Source: Nitrospirota bacterium
GTDB taxonomy: Bacteria; Nitrospirota; Nitrospiria; JACQBW01
Length of the DNA: 64,000 nt
Direction of reading: 5' to 3'
Assembly (NCBI GenBank): GCA_016194305.1
Contig: JACQBW010000033.1
Span: 42,452 to 106,451 of the forward strand
The notes below the pieces were generated by a model, which saw only the letters and a program-made list of their open reading frames with translations, did no database searches and was not told where the DNA came from. The position numbers and the translations under genes were made by a program. Positions 9,145 through 20,889 of this stretch are shown piece by piece. The first letter of the stretch is position 1. The number at the start of each line of letters is the position of its first letter.

Positions 9145-9477
9145 TTACTTTGATCCGAGATGTTCGGCCGGTTCTTTTCCCCCGCCCCCGGAGTCCTGCG
9201 ATTCGGCTCTGCCGGATTCGTGCGACTCCCCATTTACAGATTCGTGATCTTCGTGAACACTTTCGTGATGACCGGCGTCAGAAAGCAGGTCCCGGTCTGA
9301 TTCCTTTTCCAATTCACCGATTTCACTTGTTTCTCTGCCAGAAGAAGGATCGACCGATTCTTTTACAGTCACGTCTCGATCATTCGAATAATCGCCTTCT
9401 AACGCCAAAGCCTGTGAACCAAAGCTGAGTCCGAAAATAACGGTCAGTCCCCAAAATAGCTGTAAATCCTTACTCAT
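9145..9477 (-). CDS. Small exported acidic, His/Ser-rich protein of unknown function
   Basis: 110 residues with a clear signal peptide (MSKDLQLFWGLTVIFGLSFG, cut after SQALA). After this comes a strongly acidic, low-complexity tail rich in Glu, Asp, Ser, Gly and His, including HHESVHEDHESVNGESHES. I recognise no family. The composition suggests an unstructured periplasmic or secreted protein that could bind divalent metals (inference). A very strong ribosome site, AAGGAGGAG, lies 4-5 nt before the ATG, which argues that the gene is real. The upstream region carries a sigma-54-like promoter. It is not in an operon with lolD, which converges on it from the other strand, nor clearly with secF, which is upstream and reads the same way. 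Confidence 0.75.
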   Translation of the reverse strand: MSKDLQLFWGLTVIFGLSFGSQALALEGDYSNDRDVTVKESVDPSSGRETSEIGELEKESDRDLLSDAGHHESVHEDHESVNGESHESGRAESQDSGGGGKEPAEHLGSK

Positions 9478-9543
9478 TACTCCTCCTTTTAGTAGTAGAG
9501 GTTTCTTAATTTGAAAAAGACAAACTCCGTCTATTATATGAAC

Positions 9544-9560
9544 TGCATCTTTTATGCCAG
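9544..9560 (-). promoter_or_regulatory. Sigma-54-like -24/-12 promoter before the small exported protein
   Basis: On the minus strand CTGGCATAAAAGATGCA carries GG and GC exactly 10 nt apart and matches most of the consensus YTGGCACG-N4-TTGCW. A start site near 9533 would give a leader of about 55 nt to the ATG at 9477. A TATAAT (9533-9538) overlaps the same region, so a sigma-70 alternative exists, though it lacks a good -35. Confidence 0.45.
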
Positions 9561-9641
9561 TTTAAGGAAATGCAACATATTGATTTTTTTGATATTTTAA
9601 AAAAATTGTTCTCTCTCACTCGCCGGATTTCAAGCAATTCC

Positions 9642-10562
9642 TCAGGCCATTCGACGAAGAAGTTTTCCCTTGCTCCCTTTCCAAACGACAAGGATTGGGC
9701 TTGCGACAAATATGGAAGAGTAAGTTCCGATAACAACTCCCATCAGAAGAGCAAATGAAAAGTCATGAATCACCTCTCCCCCAAAAAAGAATAGAGCCAA
9801 TAGGACGAGAAAGACCGTCAAGGAGACTACAATCGTACGACTCAATACCTGATTGATGCCATTGTTAATCACCTGTTCCAGGGTCTCCCGGCTTCTCAGC
9901 CTTAAATTCTCCCTGATCCGGTCAAAAACTACCACCGTATCCGTCAAGGAGTATCCGGCAAGCGTTAAAAGCGCAGTCACAATAAGAAGATTAATCTCCC
10001 TATGCAATAAATAAAATATTCCCAAAACAGCCAAAACATCATGAAATGTCGCAATGGCCGCCGCCACACCAAATCTAAACTCGAAACGAAAGGCTATATA
10101 GATGATAATTCCGAGCATGGCGATCCCAACAGCAAGCGTCGCATCTTTTTGAAGTTTCTGACCGATCGTAGGTCCGATCTCTTCGCTGCTATCAATGACA
10201 AAATGATTGTCTGGCAGTTCCTTTGTAAAAATTGAAACGACTTTTTCTGCAATCTTTTCCTGAATGGTTGTCTGTTTCTTGATTCGTATCAGGAGTTTAT
10301 TCCCCTCTGAAAACTCCTGGAGTTCTGCTTCCTTCAGATCATTTTTTTCCAAAATCACCCTGGCATCCTCAATCTTGACAGGGTGTTCGAATTTAAGCTG
10401 AACAGCCGTTCCTCCGGCAAAATCAATTCCGAGATTGGCCTTTCCCATACTGATCGAGAATAGAGAAATGAGCCCTAACACAATCATCAATCCGGAAAAC
10501 AGAAATGCATAGTAGCGCTTACCTATAAAATCAATTCGCGTCTTCCCTAATAATTCAAACAT
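9642..10562 (-). CDS. secF: Protein translocase subunit SecF
   Basis: An inner-membrane protein of the RND superfamily. With SecD it uses the proton motive force to pull proteins through SecYEG and complete export. The 306 residues contain an N-terminal helix, the periplasmic P4 domain beginning with the diagnostic GIDFAGGT motif, and five more helices including TLAGYSLTDTVVVFDRIRE. The ATG at 10562 is chosen because AAGGTGAGG sits 8 nt upstream; a GTG 9 nt earlier would overlap that site. It follows secD closely, as in most bacteria, and ends the argS-tgt-yajC-secD-secF block. Confidence 0.95.
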   Translation of the reverse strand: MFELLGKTRIDFIGKRYYAFLFSGLMIVLGLISLFSISMGKANLGIDFAGGTAVQLKFEHPVKIEDARVILEKNDLKEAELQEFSEGNKLLIRIKKQTTIQEKIAEKVVSIFTKELPDNHFVIDSSEEIGPTIGQKLQKDATLAVGIAMLGIIIYIAFRFEFRFGVAAAIATFHDVLAVLGIFYLLHREINLLIVTALLTLAGYSLTDTVVVFDRIRENLRLRSRETLEQVINNGINQVLSRTIVVSLTVFLVLLALFFFGGEVIHDFSFALLMGVVIGTYSSIFVASPILVVWKGSKGKLLRRMA

Positions 10563-10580
10563 GCATCGCACCTCACCTTT

Positions 10581-12221
10581 TTATATACTTAAAGTTTCTA
10601 TCTTTTTTCTCATGGTTATCATGTCAAATATCACCTTGGTTCCGACCAGCGACGTGAAAAGATTGATGGTCACGCCCAGACTCAGGGAGACCGCAAACCC
10701 CTTGATGGGCCCTGTTCCAAAAATAAACAGGACCAATGCCGTAATCAGTGTCGTCACATGGGAATCAATGATGGTCAGAAAGGCCTTATCATATCCCGAG
10801 TCGATTGCTCCCCGAACCGGTTTCCCCAGCCGAAGCTCTTCGCGGATTCGTTCAAAAATAAGAACGTTTGAATCGACGGACATCCCGATGGTCAAAATGA
10901 TGCCGGCGATACCCGGCAAAGTTAATGTGGCATTCAGCGCTGCCAAAGCGCCAATCAACAAAATCACATTCAGTACCAGAGCGAAATCCGCGATGAGCCC
11001 CGCTAACCGGTAATAGAAAATCATGAAAACCACCACAAGTAATGTGCCCCATTTTGCGGCCCGGAAACCCATCTCGATAGAATCTCTCCCCAAAGAAGGA
11101 CCGACCGTCACGTTCTGGATTGTTTTAACCGGGGCGGGAAGCGCACCGGCCCGCAGTACAATGGCCAGGCTGGTTGCTTCTTCCGGGGTAAATCCGCCTG
11201 AAATCTGGGCCCGTCCGCCCAAAATTCGGTCTTGAATAACCGGGGCGGAATAGACCGTACCGTCCAGTATGATCGCAAGGCGTTTTCTCACATTTTCGGC
11301 CGTAATGGTTTCAAACTGTTTTGAACCGGTTCTGTCAAAAACCACTGAGACATAGGGCTTATTGTATTCATCGAATGACATCCGCGCATCACTCAATTTG
11401 TCGCCTGTCAACAAAGTTCTTTTTTTGATCAGAAAAGGACGTTTAGTAACAGCCTGGCTATCCTTGTCCACAATTTTTTCAAAAAGAATTTCATCGCCTT
11501 CTGGAATTCTGGGGCCAAATTCAGATTTAAATTTTTCTTCCTGATCCAGTTTAAGACTGTTGGGAAGTTCTCTGGAAAAACTGTTTTCGTCATCCACCAG
11601 TTTAAACTCCAGAAGCGCGGTCGTTTTGATCAGAGAGAGTGCCTGTTGAGGATTTTTTATGCCGGGAAGCTGAATCAGGATCTGGTTCGTCCCCTGCCTC
11701 TGGATCAACGGTTCTGCAACACCAAACTGGTCGATCCGATTTCGAATGGTCTCCATCGATTGGGAGACCGCGTTCTCCTTGATTCGGCTAGCCTCGTCAT
11801 TTGACAGCGTCAATAACAGGGCATTGTCTTTCGATTCCTTGCTGATTAAGAAAGGAAATTGATCATTGATCACTTTTGTCAACGTTTCTTTTGCTTCCTT
11901 TCTGGGATACTCAATCAGAATATCGGACATCGCCACTTTTTTAACCGAACTGACCTCAATCTTTTTTTCATTTGCGGAATCTTTGATCCCCGCCATCATT
12001 TGATCCAGATTATTTGAAACAGCCTCATCTTGTTCCACTTCAAGAACAAGATGAATTCCACCTTGTAAATCAAGGCCAAGATTGATTCCTTTATTCGGAA
12101 AAATATTTCCCCACCAGCTGGGGAAAAGGGAATAGAATCGGGTGGAAGGTAAAAAAAACACAATCGAACTGAGTATCGTCAAACTAATTAAAATGATTCT
12201 TCCCTTGATCCCCTTTTTCAT
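10581..12221 (-). CDS. secD: Protein translocase subunit SecD
   Basis: Partner of SecF in driving late steps of protein export. The 546 residues show an N-terminal helix, the first conserved motif GINLGLDLQGGIHLVLEV, a large periplasmic domain, the conserved stretch GRAQISGGFTPEEATSLA, and five C-terminal helices with SVDSNVLIFERIREEL. The start overlaps the yajC stop by 4 nt (ATGA), so the two are translationally coupled. Length and motif order are normal for the family. Confidence 0.96.
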   Translation of the reverse strand: MKKGIKGRIILISLTILSSIVFFLPSTRFYSLFPSWWGNIFPNKGINLGLDLQGGIHLVLEVEQDEAVSNNLDQMMAGIKDSANEKKIEVSSVKKVAMSDILIEYPRKEAKETLTKVINDQFPFLISKESKDNALLLTLSNDEASRIKENAVSQSMETIRNRIDQFGVAEPLIQRQGTNQILIQLPGIKNPQQALSLIKTTALLEFKLVDDENSFSRELPNSLKLDQEEKFKSEFGPRIPEGDEILFEKIVDKDSQAVTKRPFLIKKRTLLTGDKLSDARMSFDEYNKPYVSVVFDRTGSKQFETITAENVRKRLAIILDGTVYSAPVIQDRILGGRAQISGGFTPEEATSLAIVLRAGALPAPVKTIQNVTVGPSLGRDSIEMGFRAAKWGTLLVVVFMIFYYRLAGLIADFALVLNVILLIGALAALNATLTLPGIAGIILTIGMSVDSNVLIFERIREELRLGKPVRGAIDSGYDKAFLTIIDSHVTTLITALVLFIFGTGPIKGFAVSLSLGVTINLFTSLVGTKVIFDMITMRKKIETLSI

Positions 12222-12556
12222 GATCCTTTCTCTCCTTCCTCTTCCGCCTTCCTTAACCCTGTCACCCCTTCACGGATGACCTTGATTTTAACATTGTCCG
12301 CGATTTGAAGCGTAACCACGTCCTGATTGATACTGGTCACCGATCCAATAACACCGCCTACTGTCACAACGCGATCACCTTTTTTGAGATTTTCGAGCAT
12401 CTGTTTATGACTCTTTGCTTTCTTCTGCTGGGGAAGGATGAGCAAGAAATAAAAGACGATAAAAATCAATCCAAAGGGGATAAGTGTCGCAAGCATACTC
12501 CCTTCGGACCCTCCTGCAGCAGGAACGGCCTGAGCATAAGCCACCGAACTAAACAT
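12218..12556 (-). CDS. yajC: Preprotein translocase accessory subunit YajC
   Basis: A small membrane protein that associates with SecDF. From the ATG at 12556 it has 112 residues: a short N-terminal stretch, one hydrophobic helix (ATLIPFGLIFIVFYFLLIL), the hallmark PQQKKAKSHKQML, and a KKGDRVVTVGGVIGSV beta domain. A start 24 nt further upstream is possible, but AAGGAG lies at the correct distance before 12556. Its 3' end overlaps secD by 4 nt, and tgt precedes it by about 46 nt. Confidence 0.95.
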   Translation of the reverse strand: MFSSVAYAQAVPAAGGSEGSMLATLIPFGLIFIVFYFLLILPQQKKAKSHKQMLENLKKGDRVVTVGGVIGSVTSINQDVVTLQIADNVKIKVIREGVTGLRKAEEEGEKGS

Positions 12557-12602
12557 AGACTCTCCTTTTATGATAAACAAGCCACAGTTTTTTTCTCTTT
12601 GA

Positions 12603-15379
<2,777 letters not shown>

Positions 15380-15417
15380 AGGGTTAGAGGCAGGTTAAAA
15401 CGACAAATAAATGGTTT

Positions 15418-15445
15418 AGTATAGTGATTTTAACAGAAAAGTCAA
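15418..15445 (-). promoter_or_regulatory. Promoter of argS
   Basis: Minus strand: TTGACT (440-445 of the 15 kb block, i.e. 15440-15445), a 16-nt spacer, then TATACT (15418-15423). Both hexamers match consensus at five of six positions. Transcription would start near 15411, about 32 nt before the argS ATG. The rest of the gap, 15446-15597, is AT-rich and I see no gene or terminator in it. Confidence 0.6.
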
Positions 15446-15597
15446 ATCTGAAATGAAGAAAAAAGAAGAAAAAACAACAAGATCGAATCAATTACGTCAT
15501 CAAACTATCTACGTTGCAAATCACTTTAAAATTCAAGCGCATTTCCATCGTTCTATTTACCTGCCAACACTTTAACTGCTATTAAACAATTCATAAG

Positions 15598-16167
15598 TCA
15601 AAAATCTTCTTTAAGATCTTTGAAATTGCCTGAATCATTCCACATGGAGAGGAATTTTTCTTTCGCTTTCTTTGTATTTAGAGAATCCGTAATAATATCA
15701 AGTCGTTCGTCATTCAGATGATCGGCCGTCCAGGTTTGATTGAAAGAACCTGATGTGTTGGCGTGTTCGTCGATGACCGATTGTTTAATATGCATTAATC
15801 CGTCGTGACGGTTTACTTTTACAGGGATCTCTGCTTCGAGGAGCGCTTTAACTGCACGATGGGTATTTTTGTTTTCAAGCTCGCCGGCATCCGTAATCAC
15901 TCGGACATCAATCCCCTTCTTCTTAGCCTTAATTAACGTTTTGATAATCGGCCAGGAGGTCATATTAAAACAAGCGACATAAATGGATTTTTCGGCAGTT
16001 TGATAAAGGGAAATCATTTTATCCTGAAGATGTTCTTCAGGACCGTAATAGCTTTGAATATCGCCCGCTAGACCAATTTCGGGTAGCAATAGGACAAAGA
16101 AGAGGAGCAGACAACTTATTCTAGAAAACTGGGGAAGGAAACGTTTGAATTCGATTGAATCCATCAA
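15598..16167 (-). CDS. Exported phospholipase D-like protein (single HKD motif)
   Basis: 189 residues with an N-terminal hydrophobic signal (LLLFFVLLLPEIGLAG). A single phospholipase D superfamily domain follows; its catalytic motif HIKQSVID with GSFN downstream fits HxKxxxxD...GSxN. Small one-motif members such as the Nuc endonuclease work as dimers and cut DNA or phosphodiesters outside the cytoplasm. Nuclease versus lipase activity cannot be told from sequence. It overlaps the upstream M16 protease gene by 4 nt, so it is the last gene of the long rimP-to-pnp cluster or of its 3' part. Confidence 0.85.
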   Translation of the reverse strand: MMDSIEFKRFLPQFSRISCLLLFFVLLLPEIGLAGDIQSYYGPEEHLQDKMISLYQTAEKSIYVACFNMTSWPIIKTLIKAKKKGIDVRVITDAGELENKNTHRAVKALLEAEIPVKVNRHDGLMHIKQSVIDEHANTSGSFNQTWTADHLNDERLDIITDSLNTKKAKEKFLSMWNDSGNFKDLKEDF

Positions 16168-17423
16168 GAGAATAAGATGTCAGAATCGAGTTCTTTTTTG
16201 CCGAGAGGTCCAAGCGTCGTTAATGAAAATCGGGTGGCATCGAAAACCTGATTCGCGATTTGAAACACCGACTCTTTCGTGACCGTCTCGATATCATTCA
16301 AGACCTCTTCCATGCTGAAAAATCTCCCAAAAGAGAGCTCGTCCTTTGCCAATTGTCCCATTCTGCTGCTGGTGCTCTCCATTCCAAGCATCATGCTCCC
16401 TTTCAAATGATCCTTCGCTTTTCGCAATTCTTTTGAACTTAAACCTTCATTTCTTAATTTCTTAAGTTCTTTTAGAATAATCTGAATCACTTGACGCGCA
16501 CTCTTGACGCTCGTTCCGGCATAAACGGTAAAGAGCCCGGTATCCTGAAAGAACGAAGGATAAGAATAAATTGAGTAAACCAGGCCTCTTTCTTCCCGGA
16601 CCTCCTGGAACAGACGCGAGCTGACGCTTCCCCCGAGTACCGTATTTAAGATATGAAGGGGATGCCGGTTCTTATCGGTCTGGGAAACTCCGGGAATTCC
16701 GAGACAGAGATGGAGCTGTTCCAGATTTTTTCTTTTACAGAAAACTCCCGTCTCCATTTGGGGAGCTATCCTCTCGGGAATAAATCGTTTCCGGTTATGA
16801 TACTTTCCGAATGCCCGGTTCAGACTTTTAAACAGAACGGTGGAATTAAAATTTCCGGCAATAGAAATGACAATTTGGGTTGGGTGATAATATTTTTGCA
16901 AAAAATACAGGATATCTTCCCGTTTTAATGAAGAGACGGTATCAAGGGTCCCCAGAATCGATCGTCCGAGGGGGTTTTTTTTCCAGACCTGTTCAAGGTA
17001 AAAGTCGTTGAGAAGCTCTTCCGGATCATCTTCGACCATTTTAATCTCTTCAAGGATGACCTTTTTTTCTTTTTTAATTTCTGCGGGATCAAAAACGGAA
17101 TGATGAAATACATCCGCAAGAATTTCAATTGCTTTGGGAAGGTGATCATCCAGAACCTTCGTATAAAAGGTTGTCGATTCCCTCGTGGTGAAGGCGTTCA
17201 TTTCTCCACCGAGAGAATCCATCACCTGAGCAAGTTCTTTAGCCGACTTTCTCTGCGTCCCCTTAAAAAACATATGCTCCAGAAAGTGAGAAAGCCCATG
17301 TTCGCTCCCTTCTTCGTCTCTGGATCCGACGTTGACCCATATCCCAATGGACACAGATTTGACCGACGGGATCCTTTCCGTCACAATACGGATCCCGTTA
17401 TCTAAGATCACCTTTTTAAACAT
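16164..17423 (-). CDS. M16-family zinc metalloprotease (processing-peptidase-like)
   Basis: A 419-residue insulinase-family (M16B) protease. The inverted zinc motif HXXEH is present as HFLEH near residue 46 to 50 (LSHFLEHMFFKGT), with the third ligand Glu expected in the VILEEIKMVEDDPEE helix. The second M16 repeat contains the GGSVSSRLFQEVREERGLVYS signature. No signal peptide is seen. Bacterial genes of this type often lie directly after pnp, as here (gap of 35 nt), although the functional link is unknown. Substrate is unknown; small peptides or misfolded fragments are typical for the family. Confidence 0.92.
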   Translation of the reverse strand: MFKKVILDNGIRIVTERIPSVKSVSIGIWVNVGSRDEEGSEHGLSHFLEHMFFKGTQRKSAKELAQVMDSLGGEMNAFTTRESTTFYTKVLDDHLPKAIEILADVFHHSVFDPAEIKKEKKVILEEIKMVEDDPEELLNDFYLEQVWKKNPLGRSILGTLDTVSSLKREDILYFLQKYYHPTQIVISIAGNFNSTVLFKSLNRAFGKYHNRKRFIPERIAPQMETGVFCKRKNLEQLHLCLGIPGVSQTDKNRHPLHILNTVLGGSVSSRLFQEVREERGLVYSIYSYPSFFQDTGLFTVYAGTSVKSARQVIQIILKELKKLRNEGLSSKELRKAKDHLKGSMMLGMESTSSRMGQLAKDELSFGRFFSMEEVLNDIETVTKESVFQIANQVFDATRFSLTTLGPLGKKELDSDILFS

Positions 17424-17458
17424 AAAAGCCTTTTATTGGAAAGATGCAGAAGATCGTA

Positions 17459-19564
17459 TCAGTTTGCTTCTTTGTTTTCAGGCGCGGTCATCGCCTCCTT
17501 CCGGCTTAATCGGATTTTTCCCTGCTTGTCAATTTCCAGGACTTTGACCAGGATCTCTTCCCCTTCTTTGACTTCATCGGAAACATTTTTGACCCGGTGA
17601 TGTGCGAGCTGGGATACATGTACCAGACCATCGACTGTGGGAAGTATCGTCACAAACGCTCCGAAATCCATAATCTTGCTCACTTTTCCGAGGTAGATCT
17701 TTCCCACTTCCACTTCTTCGGTAATCTTATTGATGATTTCGATTGCCGCTTTTGCAGAAGCGTCATCGCTTGACGCGATCGCAATCGTCCCGTCGTCCTC
17801 GATATCGATCTTTACACCCGTTCGTTCAATAATACTCCGGATCATTTTTCCGCCAGGACCAATGACCTCGCGAACTTTCTCCGGCTTGATTTTAATTCGA
17901 ATGATTTTAGGGGCATAGATCGAACACTCTTTTTTCGGTTCCGCAAGGGTATTTTGCATTTTTTCAAGAATGTGGAGTCTCCCTATGCGGGCCTGTTCGA
18001 GCGCCCGGGAAAGGGTGGCACTATCCAGTCCGTCAATTTTAATATCCATCTGAATCGCCGTCACGCCATTGCGCGTACCGGCAACTTTAAAATCCATATC
18101 GCCGAGATGATCTTCCTGGCCCAGGATGTCTGACAAGATCAAGGTCTGGTTTCCCTCTTTAATCAATCCCATGGCAATTCCTGCAACCGGCGCTTTAATC
18201 GGCACGCCGGCATCCATTAAGGCAAGCGTTCCGCCGCAGACTGTCGCCATGGATGACGAACCATTTGATTCCAATATATCCGAAACAATCCGGATCGTGT
18301 AAGGAAAGGTTTCTTTAGGAGGAAGGATGGCTCTCAATGCCCTTTCAGCCAATGCGCCATGTCCGATCTCCCTGCGACCTGGCCCTCTCATCGCCCTGAC
18401 TTCCCCGACGCTAAATCCTGGAAAATTATAATGAAGCATGAAACTCTTTGTCGTAGCCCCTTCTAACCCGTCGATTTTCTGTTCATCATCGGAGGTTCCC
18501 AGAGTCACAACGGCCAGACTCTGAGTCTCTCCCCGCGTGAAAAGTGCTGAACCGTGAGTTCTTGGCAATACGGAAACTTCTGAGGTGATGGGCCGGATAT
18601 CCGCGGTACCTCTTCCGTCTGAACGGATTCCCTTTTCGATCACACCTTTCCTCACAACCTCTTTCTCAATCTCATGAAAAACGACATTGATATCTCTTTG
18701 GCGGTCAGGATCTCCATTTTCGGACTTGAGCTCCTCCTGGATATTCTCCCGTATGGCATTGAGTGCCTCCTGGCGCTGACTCTTTTCCGCAATCTGAACG
18801 GCCTCTTCTATTTTAGTTCTTACGGCTTTGTCGACCTGACTTCTCAGCTCGGCATGAATTTCTATCGAAATCAGTTTCTGCTTAGGCTTACCTGCTTTGG
18901 CCTGTAGTTCCTTTTGTAAAGCAATAATCTTTCTTATTTCCCGATGGGCCAGGTCGATCGCTTTTAATATCTGTTCCTCGGACAATTCCTGTGCACCCCC
19001 TTCCACCATCATCACCGCATCTTCGGTCGCCGCGACAATCATATTCAGATCGCTTTTATCCGATTCCGTGGCGTCGAGATTGATGACCAGTTCGCCATTC
19101 ATCCGGCTGACTCTTACTGCAGCAACCGAACTATAAAAGGGAATATCTGAAATCATCAACGCGGCGGATGCGCCAATAATACCGAGAAAATCAGTCGATC
19201 CGCTCTGGTCAGCTGATAAGACCGACGCGACGACATGGATGTCATTAAAAAACGAGGAGGGGAATAGCGGTCTCAAAGGACGATCAATCAGCCGGCTATT
19301 TAAGATCTCCTTCTCGGACGATTTACCTTCTCGCTTGAAAAAACCACCCGGAATTTTACCGGCTGCATAAGCCTTTTCCTGGTAGTCTACGGTCAGGGGA
19401 AGAAAGTCAATTCCCGGCTTGCTCATTTTAGAGGCTACCGCGGTCACTAAAATCACCGTGTCTCCATATTGGGCTTTTACCGCTCCATCCGCGAGCCTGG
19501 CCCAGACTCCGGTTTCAAGGATTAATTTCTTTCCAGCCAGCATCATTTCCACTTTATGCAACAT
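17459..19564 (-). CDS. pnp: Polyribonucleotide nucleotidyltransferase (PNPase)
   Basis: A 3'-to-5' phosphorolytic exoribonuclease active in mRNA decay. The 701 residues show two RNase PH domains separated by an all-helical linker, with family motifs such as RMNGELVINL, GSALFTRGETQS, GPGRREIGHGALAERAL and MDFKVAGT. A KH domain (VREVIGPGGKMIRSI) and an S1 domain (GAFVTILPTVDGLVHVSQL) complete it at the C-terminus. It follows rpsO, as in most bacteria. The 133-nt gap before it contains two hairpins that may serve autoregulation. The start at 19564 is the first ATG; an ATG six codons later is also possible. Confidence 0.97.
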   Translation of the reverse strand: MLHKVEMMLAGKKLILETGVWARLADGAVKAQYGDTVILVTAVASKMSKPGIDFLPLTVDYQEKAYAAGKIPGGFFKREGKSSEKEILNSRLIDRPLRPLFPSSFFNDIHVVASVLSADQSGSTDFLGIIGASAALMISDIPFYSSVAAVRVSRMNGELVINLDATESDKSDLNMIVAATEDAVMMVEGGAQELSEEQILKAIDLAHREIRKIIALQKELQAKAGKPKQKLISIEIHAELRSQVDKAVRTKIEEAVQIAEKSQRQEALNAIRENIQEELKSENGDPDRQRDINVVFHEIEKEVVRKGVIEKGIRSDGRGTADIRPITSEVSVLPRTHGSALFTRGETQSLAVVTLGTSDDEQKIDGLEGATTKSFMLHYNFPGFSVGEVRAMRGPGRREIGHGALAERALRAILPPKETFPYTIRIVSDILESNGSSSMATVCGGTLALMDAGVPIKAPVAGIAMGLIKEGNQTLILSDILGQEDHLGDMDFKVAGTRNGVTAIQMDIKIDGLDSATLSRALEQARIGRLHILEKMQNTLAEPKKECSIYAPKIIRIKIKPEKVREVIGPGGKMIRSIIERTGVKIDIEDDGTIAIASSDDASAKAAIEIINKITEEVEVGKIYLGKVSKIMDFGAFVTILPTVDGLVHVSQLAHHRVKNVSDEVKEGEEILVKVLEIDKQGKIRLSRKEAMTAPENKEAN

Positions 19565-19630
19565 TATTTTTCTCTCTCTATTTCCTTGTAATTTTAGGAG
19601 TCACTTGCAATGACCCTCTCTGCCGCCCAT

Positions 19631-19677
19631 CAGGAACAAGTCCCTTGACTGTTCCTGTCTCCTGCCCTGGTTCAGGG
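19631..19677 (-). promoter_or_regulatory. Two hairpins in the rpsO-pnp intergenic leader
   Basis: CAGGAACA (19631-19638) pairs perfectly with TGTTCCTG (19650-19657) around an 11-nt loop. CCCTG (19665-19669) pairs with CAGGG (19673-19677) around 3 nt. Neither is followed by a T-run on the minus strand, so they are not simple terminators. In enteric bacteria the pnp leader carries a hairpin cut by RNase III and used by PNPase to control itself; a similar role here is inference. Confidence 0.4.
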
Positions 19678-19697
19678 TGACTTTTACAAAATGTAGG

Positions 19698-19964
19698 TTA
19701 TTTACGGATGCCCAATTTGGCAATGATCTGCTGATATCCACTTAAATTTTTCTTTTTGAGATAATCGAGCATCTTTCTTCTTTGACTCACAAGTCTGATT
19801 AACCCCCGACGCGAATGATGATCCTTCTTGTGGGTTTTAAAATGATCCGTCAGGTACGTAATTCGATTGCTCAATATAGCAATCTGAACCTCCGCCGACC
19901 CTGTATCATTGACATGAGTTTGAAATTGTTGAATCAATTCTTTTTTCTGCTCCTTAGCTAGCAT
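19698..19964 (-). CDS. rpsO: 30S ribosomal protein S15
   Basis: An 88-residue primary rRNA-binding protein of the small subunit platform. The whole length aligns with the family pattern: [22 protein letters not shown], then [28 protein letters not shown] and the final Y..I..LGIRK. It sits between truB and pnp in the standard order. A leader-encoded autoregulatory fold is known in several bacteria, but only 19 nt separate it from truB here. Confidence 0.97.
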   Translation of the reverse strand: MLAKEQKKELIQQFQTHVNDTGSAEVQIAILSNRITYLTDHFKTHKKDHHSRRGLIRLVSQRRKMLDYLKKKNLSGYQQIIAKLGIRK

Positions 19965-19983
19965 GAGACTTCCTTCTCCTCTC

Positions 19984-20889
19984 TTATTGAACTAAAACCT
20001 TGTCAATTTTTATTTGTTTTGTCCCTTCATTTTCAAACACTCCGAGCGCGACGAGCGTACCACTCCTGCTTTTCAAACAGACCAAATTCCCTTTCTTGAG
20101 AAATTCCCCTTCTCCGTCTTTCAAATGCAATGGCGAACCATGAATGATCTTTTTTTCACTCCATTCATCTAGAGAAATAGACGGGAAACTTTTCATCACT
20201 TCATCCATGCCATATAGTTCCATATCTATCCGCTTCGTTGCAACATATTCGGAGATTTCTTCCAGAGTAATGGAATCCGCTATTTCAAAGGGACCTGACC
20301 GGAGCCTTCTAAGTGAATAGAGATGCGCCCCGGTTCCCAGTGACCGGCCCATATCGTGGCACAGGGTCCGGATATAAGTCCCTTTTGAACAATGGATCTT
20401 CATCAAGATATCGCGCCCTTCTTTTCGAAGGTAGTCCATATGATGAATCGTCACAACCCGTGCAGGAATTCTGACCTCTTCTCCGTTTCTCGCCCGTTTG
20501 TAAGAGGGGACTCCGTCGATCTTGATTGCAGAAAATGCAGGAGGTATCTGGGTAATTTCTCCCGTCAATTCCATCATGCAACGTTTAAGATCTTCTTCCG
20601 AAACGGACTCCCATCGCTTCTCTTCCAATATTTCGCCCGAAGCGTCCTGAGTGGACGTCGAGACGCCTAAACGCATGACAGCTTGATATTCCTTATCCAT
20701 TCCCATCAGGTATTCAACCAAGCGGGTTGCTTTTCCGATACAGAGTACCAGAACGCCTGTTGCATCCGGGTCAAGCGTTCCGGCATGCCCGATCTTTTTT
20801 ATGTTGAGGAGTCTCCTGGCGCGGACAACAACATCATGGGAAGTCAAACCCGCAGGTTTGTCGACATTTAAGACTCCATTTTCAATCAA
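19984..20889 (-). CDS. truB: tRNA pseudouridine(55) synthase TruB
   Basis: Makes the universal pseudouridine at position 55 in the T-loop of tRNAs and also acts as a tRNA chaperone. The 301 residues start with [17 protein letters not shown] and carry the catalytic-Asp motif [13 protein letters not shown]. They continue with Y..VMRLG, the [11 protein letters not shown] region and a C-terminal PUA-like domain. The start overlaps the end of the upstream nrnA gene by 4 nt. Part of the rimP-nusA-infB-rbfA-truB-rpsO cluster. Confidence 0.96.
   Translation of the reverse strand: MIENGVLNVDKPAGLTSHDVVVRARRLLNIKKIGHAGTLDPDATGVLVLCIGKATRLVEYLMGMDKEYQAVMRLGVSTSTQDASGEILEEKRWESVSEEDLKRCMMELTGEITQIPPAFSAIKIDGVPSYKRARNGEEVRIPARVVTIHHMDYLRKEGRDILMKIHCSKGTYIRTLCHDMGRSLGTGAHLYSLRRLRSGPFEIADSITLEEISEYVATKRIDMELYGMDEVMKSFPSISLDEWSEKKIIHGSPLHLKDGEGEFLKKGNLVCLKSRSGTLVALGVFENEGTKQIKIDKVLVQ

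Noticed and set aside
15453..15580. A 40-codon plus-strand ORF in the gap between argS and the PLD-like gene
   Set aside because: No ribosome site, opposite orientation to all neighbours, Lys- and Gln-rich from AT-rich DNA; likely chance.
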